A stretch of DNA of 64,000 nucleotides from positions 5,514,501-5,578,500 of the forward strand of contig NZ_CP018632.1 in the NCBI RefSeq assembly GCF_002215215.1, read 5' to 3'. Both the position numbers and the translations under genes were made by a program. Source of the DNA: Granulosicoccus antarcticus IMCC3135. GTDB taxonomy: Bacteria; Pseudomonadota; Gammaproteobacteria; Granulosicoccales; Granulosicoccaceae. This document shows, in pieces, positions 63,308 to 64,000 of the stretch; position 1 is the stretch's first letter; each line of letters starts with the position of its first letter. The notes beneath the pieces were generated by a model. It was not told the DNA's origin. It did no database searches and saw only the letters and a list, made by a program, of their open reading frames with translations.

Positions 63308-63422
63308 TTAACCTGTTCTACTTTCCGGTAACGCTAGTGGCTCTGGGCTACTGTTTCATCTTGTCGATTTGACTGGTGAGATCCGACTGTGCCTGAAAGA
63401 CACTGCCGGACCTCATACTGCC

Positions 63423-64000
63423 TCAGGGTGAGACAGGCGTTGCTTCCTTGCTTTCCTTGCTTTCAAATTCAAAGGCAAGATCGCCCTTCTCGTCGAGAAT
63501 GACGTTCACTCGACCACCGCGACTGAGCTTGCCGAACAGTATTTCGTCCGCCAGGTGCTTCTTCACGTTCTCGCTGATGAGTCGTGCCATGGGACGAGCC
63601 CCCATCCGCGCATCGAAGCCATGCTCGGCCAACCAGGCTTTGGCCTCGGGATTGAAGTCGATTGACACGTTCTTCTCTTCAAGCTGGGCTTCCAGCTCGA
63701 TGATGAATTTGTCTACGACGTTCAGAATGATGCTCTTGTCCAATGGCTTGAACTGGATAATGGAATCCAGGCGGTTACGAAACTCTGGAGAGAATAATTT
63801 GTTGACCGCCTCACTGCCGTCTGTAGTGTGATCCTGTTGCGTAAAACCCATCGTGCTTCTGGAAATGGACTCGGCACCCGCATTGGTCGTCATGACCAGA
63901 ATGATGTTCCGGAAATCTGCCTTGCGGCCATTGTTATCCGTCAATGTTCCGTGATCCATAACTTGCAGCAGCAGGTTGAATACATCCGGATGTGCCTTCT
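63423..64000 (-). CDS. clpA: ATP-dependent Clp protease ATP-binding subunit ClpA, 3' end
   Basis: This is the C-terminal ~192 residues of ClpA, cut by the right edge; the frame is open through base 64000. The visible part starts KAHPDVFNLLLQVMDHGTLTDNNGRKADFRN and contains MTTNAGAESI, FSPEFRNRLDSIIQF and the GFDARMGARPMARLI sensor-2 region of the second AAA+ domain. ClpA unfolds proteins for the ClpP protease. The C-terminal tail is acidic (FEFESKESKE). Confidence 0.95.
   Translation of the reverse strand, partial: KAHPDVFNLLLQVMDHGTLTDNNGRKADFRNIILVMTTNAGAESISRSTMGFTQQDHTTDGSEAVNKLFSPEFRNRLDSIIQFKPLDKSIILNVVDKFIIELEAQLEEKNVSIDFNPEAKAWLAEHGFDARMGARPMARLISENVKKHLADEILFGKLSRGGRVNVILDEKGDLAFEFESKESKEATPVSP

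Overview
The window looks like the chromosome of a free-living, probably marine gammaproteobacterium. Supporting signs are a complete System I cytochrome c maturation operon, the gene order crcB-serS and infA next to clpA, PQQ synthesis, TRAP and Liv transporters, and sialic-acid-like glycan genes. Moderate GC and this mix would fit a relative of Granulosicoccus, but that genus name is a guess from gene content only. There is no prophage, transposase, CRISPR array, tRNA or rRNA in view.

Layout. 1-5000: the tail of a serine-type transporter; an amino-acid ABC importer (binding protein and two permeases, no ATPase); a DUF1499 protein; formyltetrahydrofolate deformylase purU, with three tandem repeats just upstream; and a small membrane protein. 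5459-8824: pqqABCDE, with the 24-residue PqqA followed by an intrinsic terminator before pqqB. 8906-11192: an HDOD protein, a MotA/TolQ/ExbB-like channel subunit and a possible microprotein. 11433-14507: a TRAP transporter (dctPQM) with a visible promoter, an upstream palindrome and a long stem-loop between dctP and dctQ. 14683-28824: a PLP aminotransferase and then a nonulosonic (legionaminic) acid and flagellin-glycosylation-type region. It holds a NeuD/LegH-like acetyltransferase, a Maf/DUF115 protein, WbqC, a methyltransferase, LegG, LegI, a PIG-L deacetylase and an FAD protein on the plus strand. A PtmE-like CBS nucleotidyltransferase, LegC and LegB lie on the minus strand.

28945-34522: a cobalamin riboswitch heads an operon of btuB, a beta-propeller-like lipoprotein, btuC and btuD, without btuF. 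34550-40504: a lone HlyD-type adaptor, a GlcD-like FAD oxidase, an AEC carrier, an MFS carrier and a coiled-coil protein of unknown role. 40651-43370: 5-oxoprolinase pxpB, pxpC and pxpA, followed by a convergent short BoxR-like regulator. 44089-50130: the ccm operon, read on the minus strand as ccmA, B, C, D, E, F, G, H.

50163-59812: DUF1285, a thioesterase, a phenylacetate-CoA-ligase-like enzyme, a complete Liv-type importer and a long-chain acyl-CoA synthetase. This set reads as an uptake-and-CoA-activation unit for a carboxylic acid. 59836-64000: serS, crcB, a DUF4124 protein, a DUF1249 protein, infA and the 3' end of clpA.

The most interesting parts are the legionaminic acid cluster with its uncharacterised tailoring genes, the BtuG-like lipoprotein standing where BtuF would be expected, the purU leader repeats, the shortened BoxR-like regulator, and the channel-subunit/HDOD pair. 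All functions are inferred from sequence motifs and gene neighbourhood; no database search was run.
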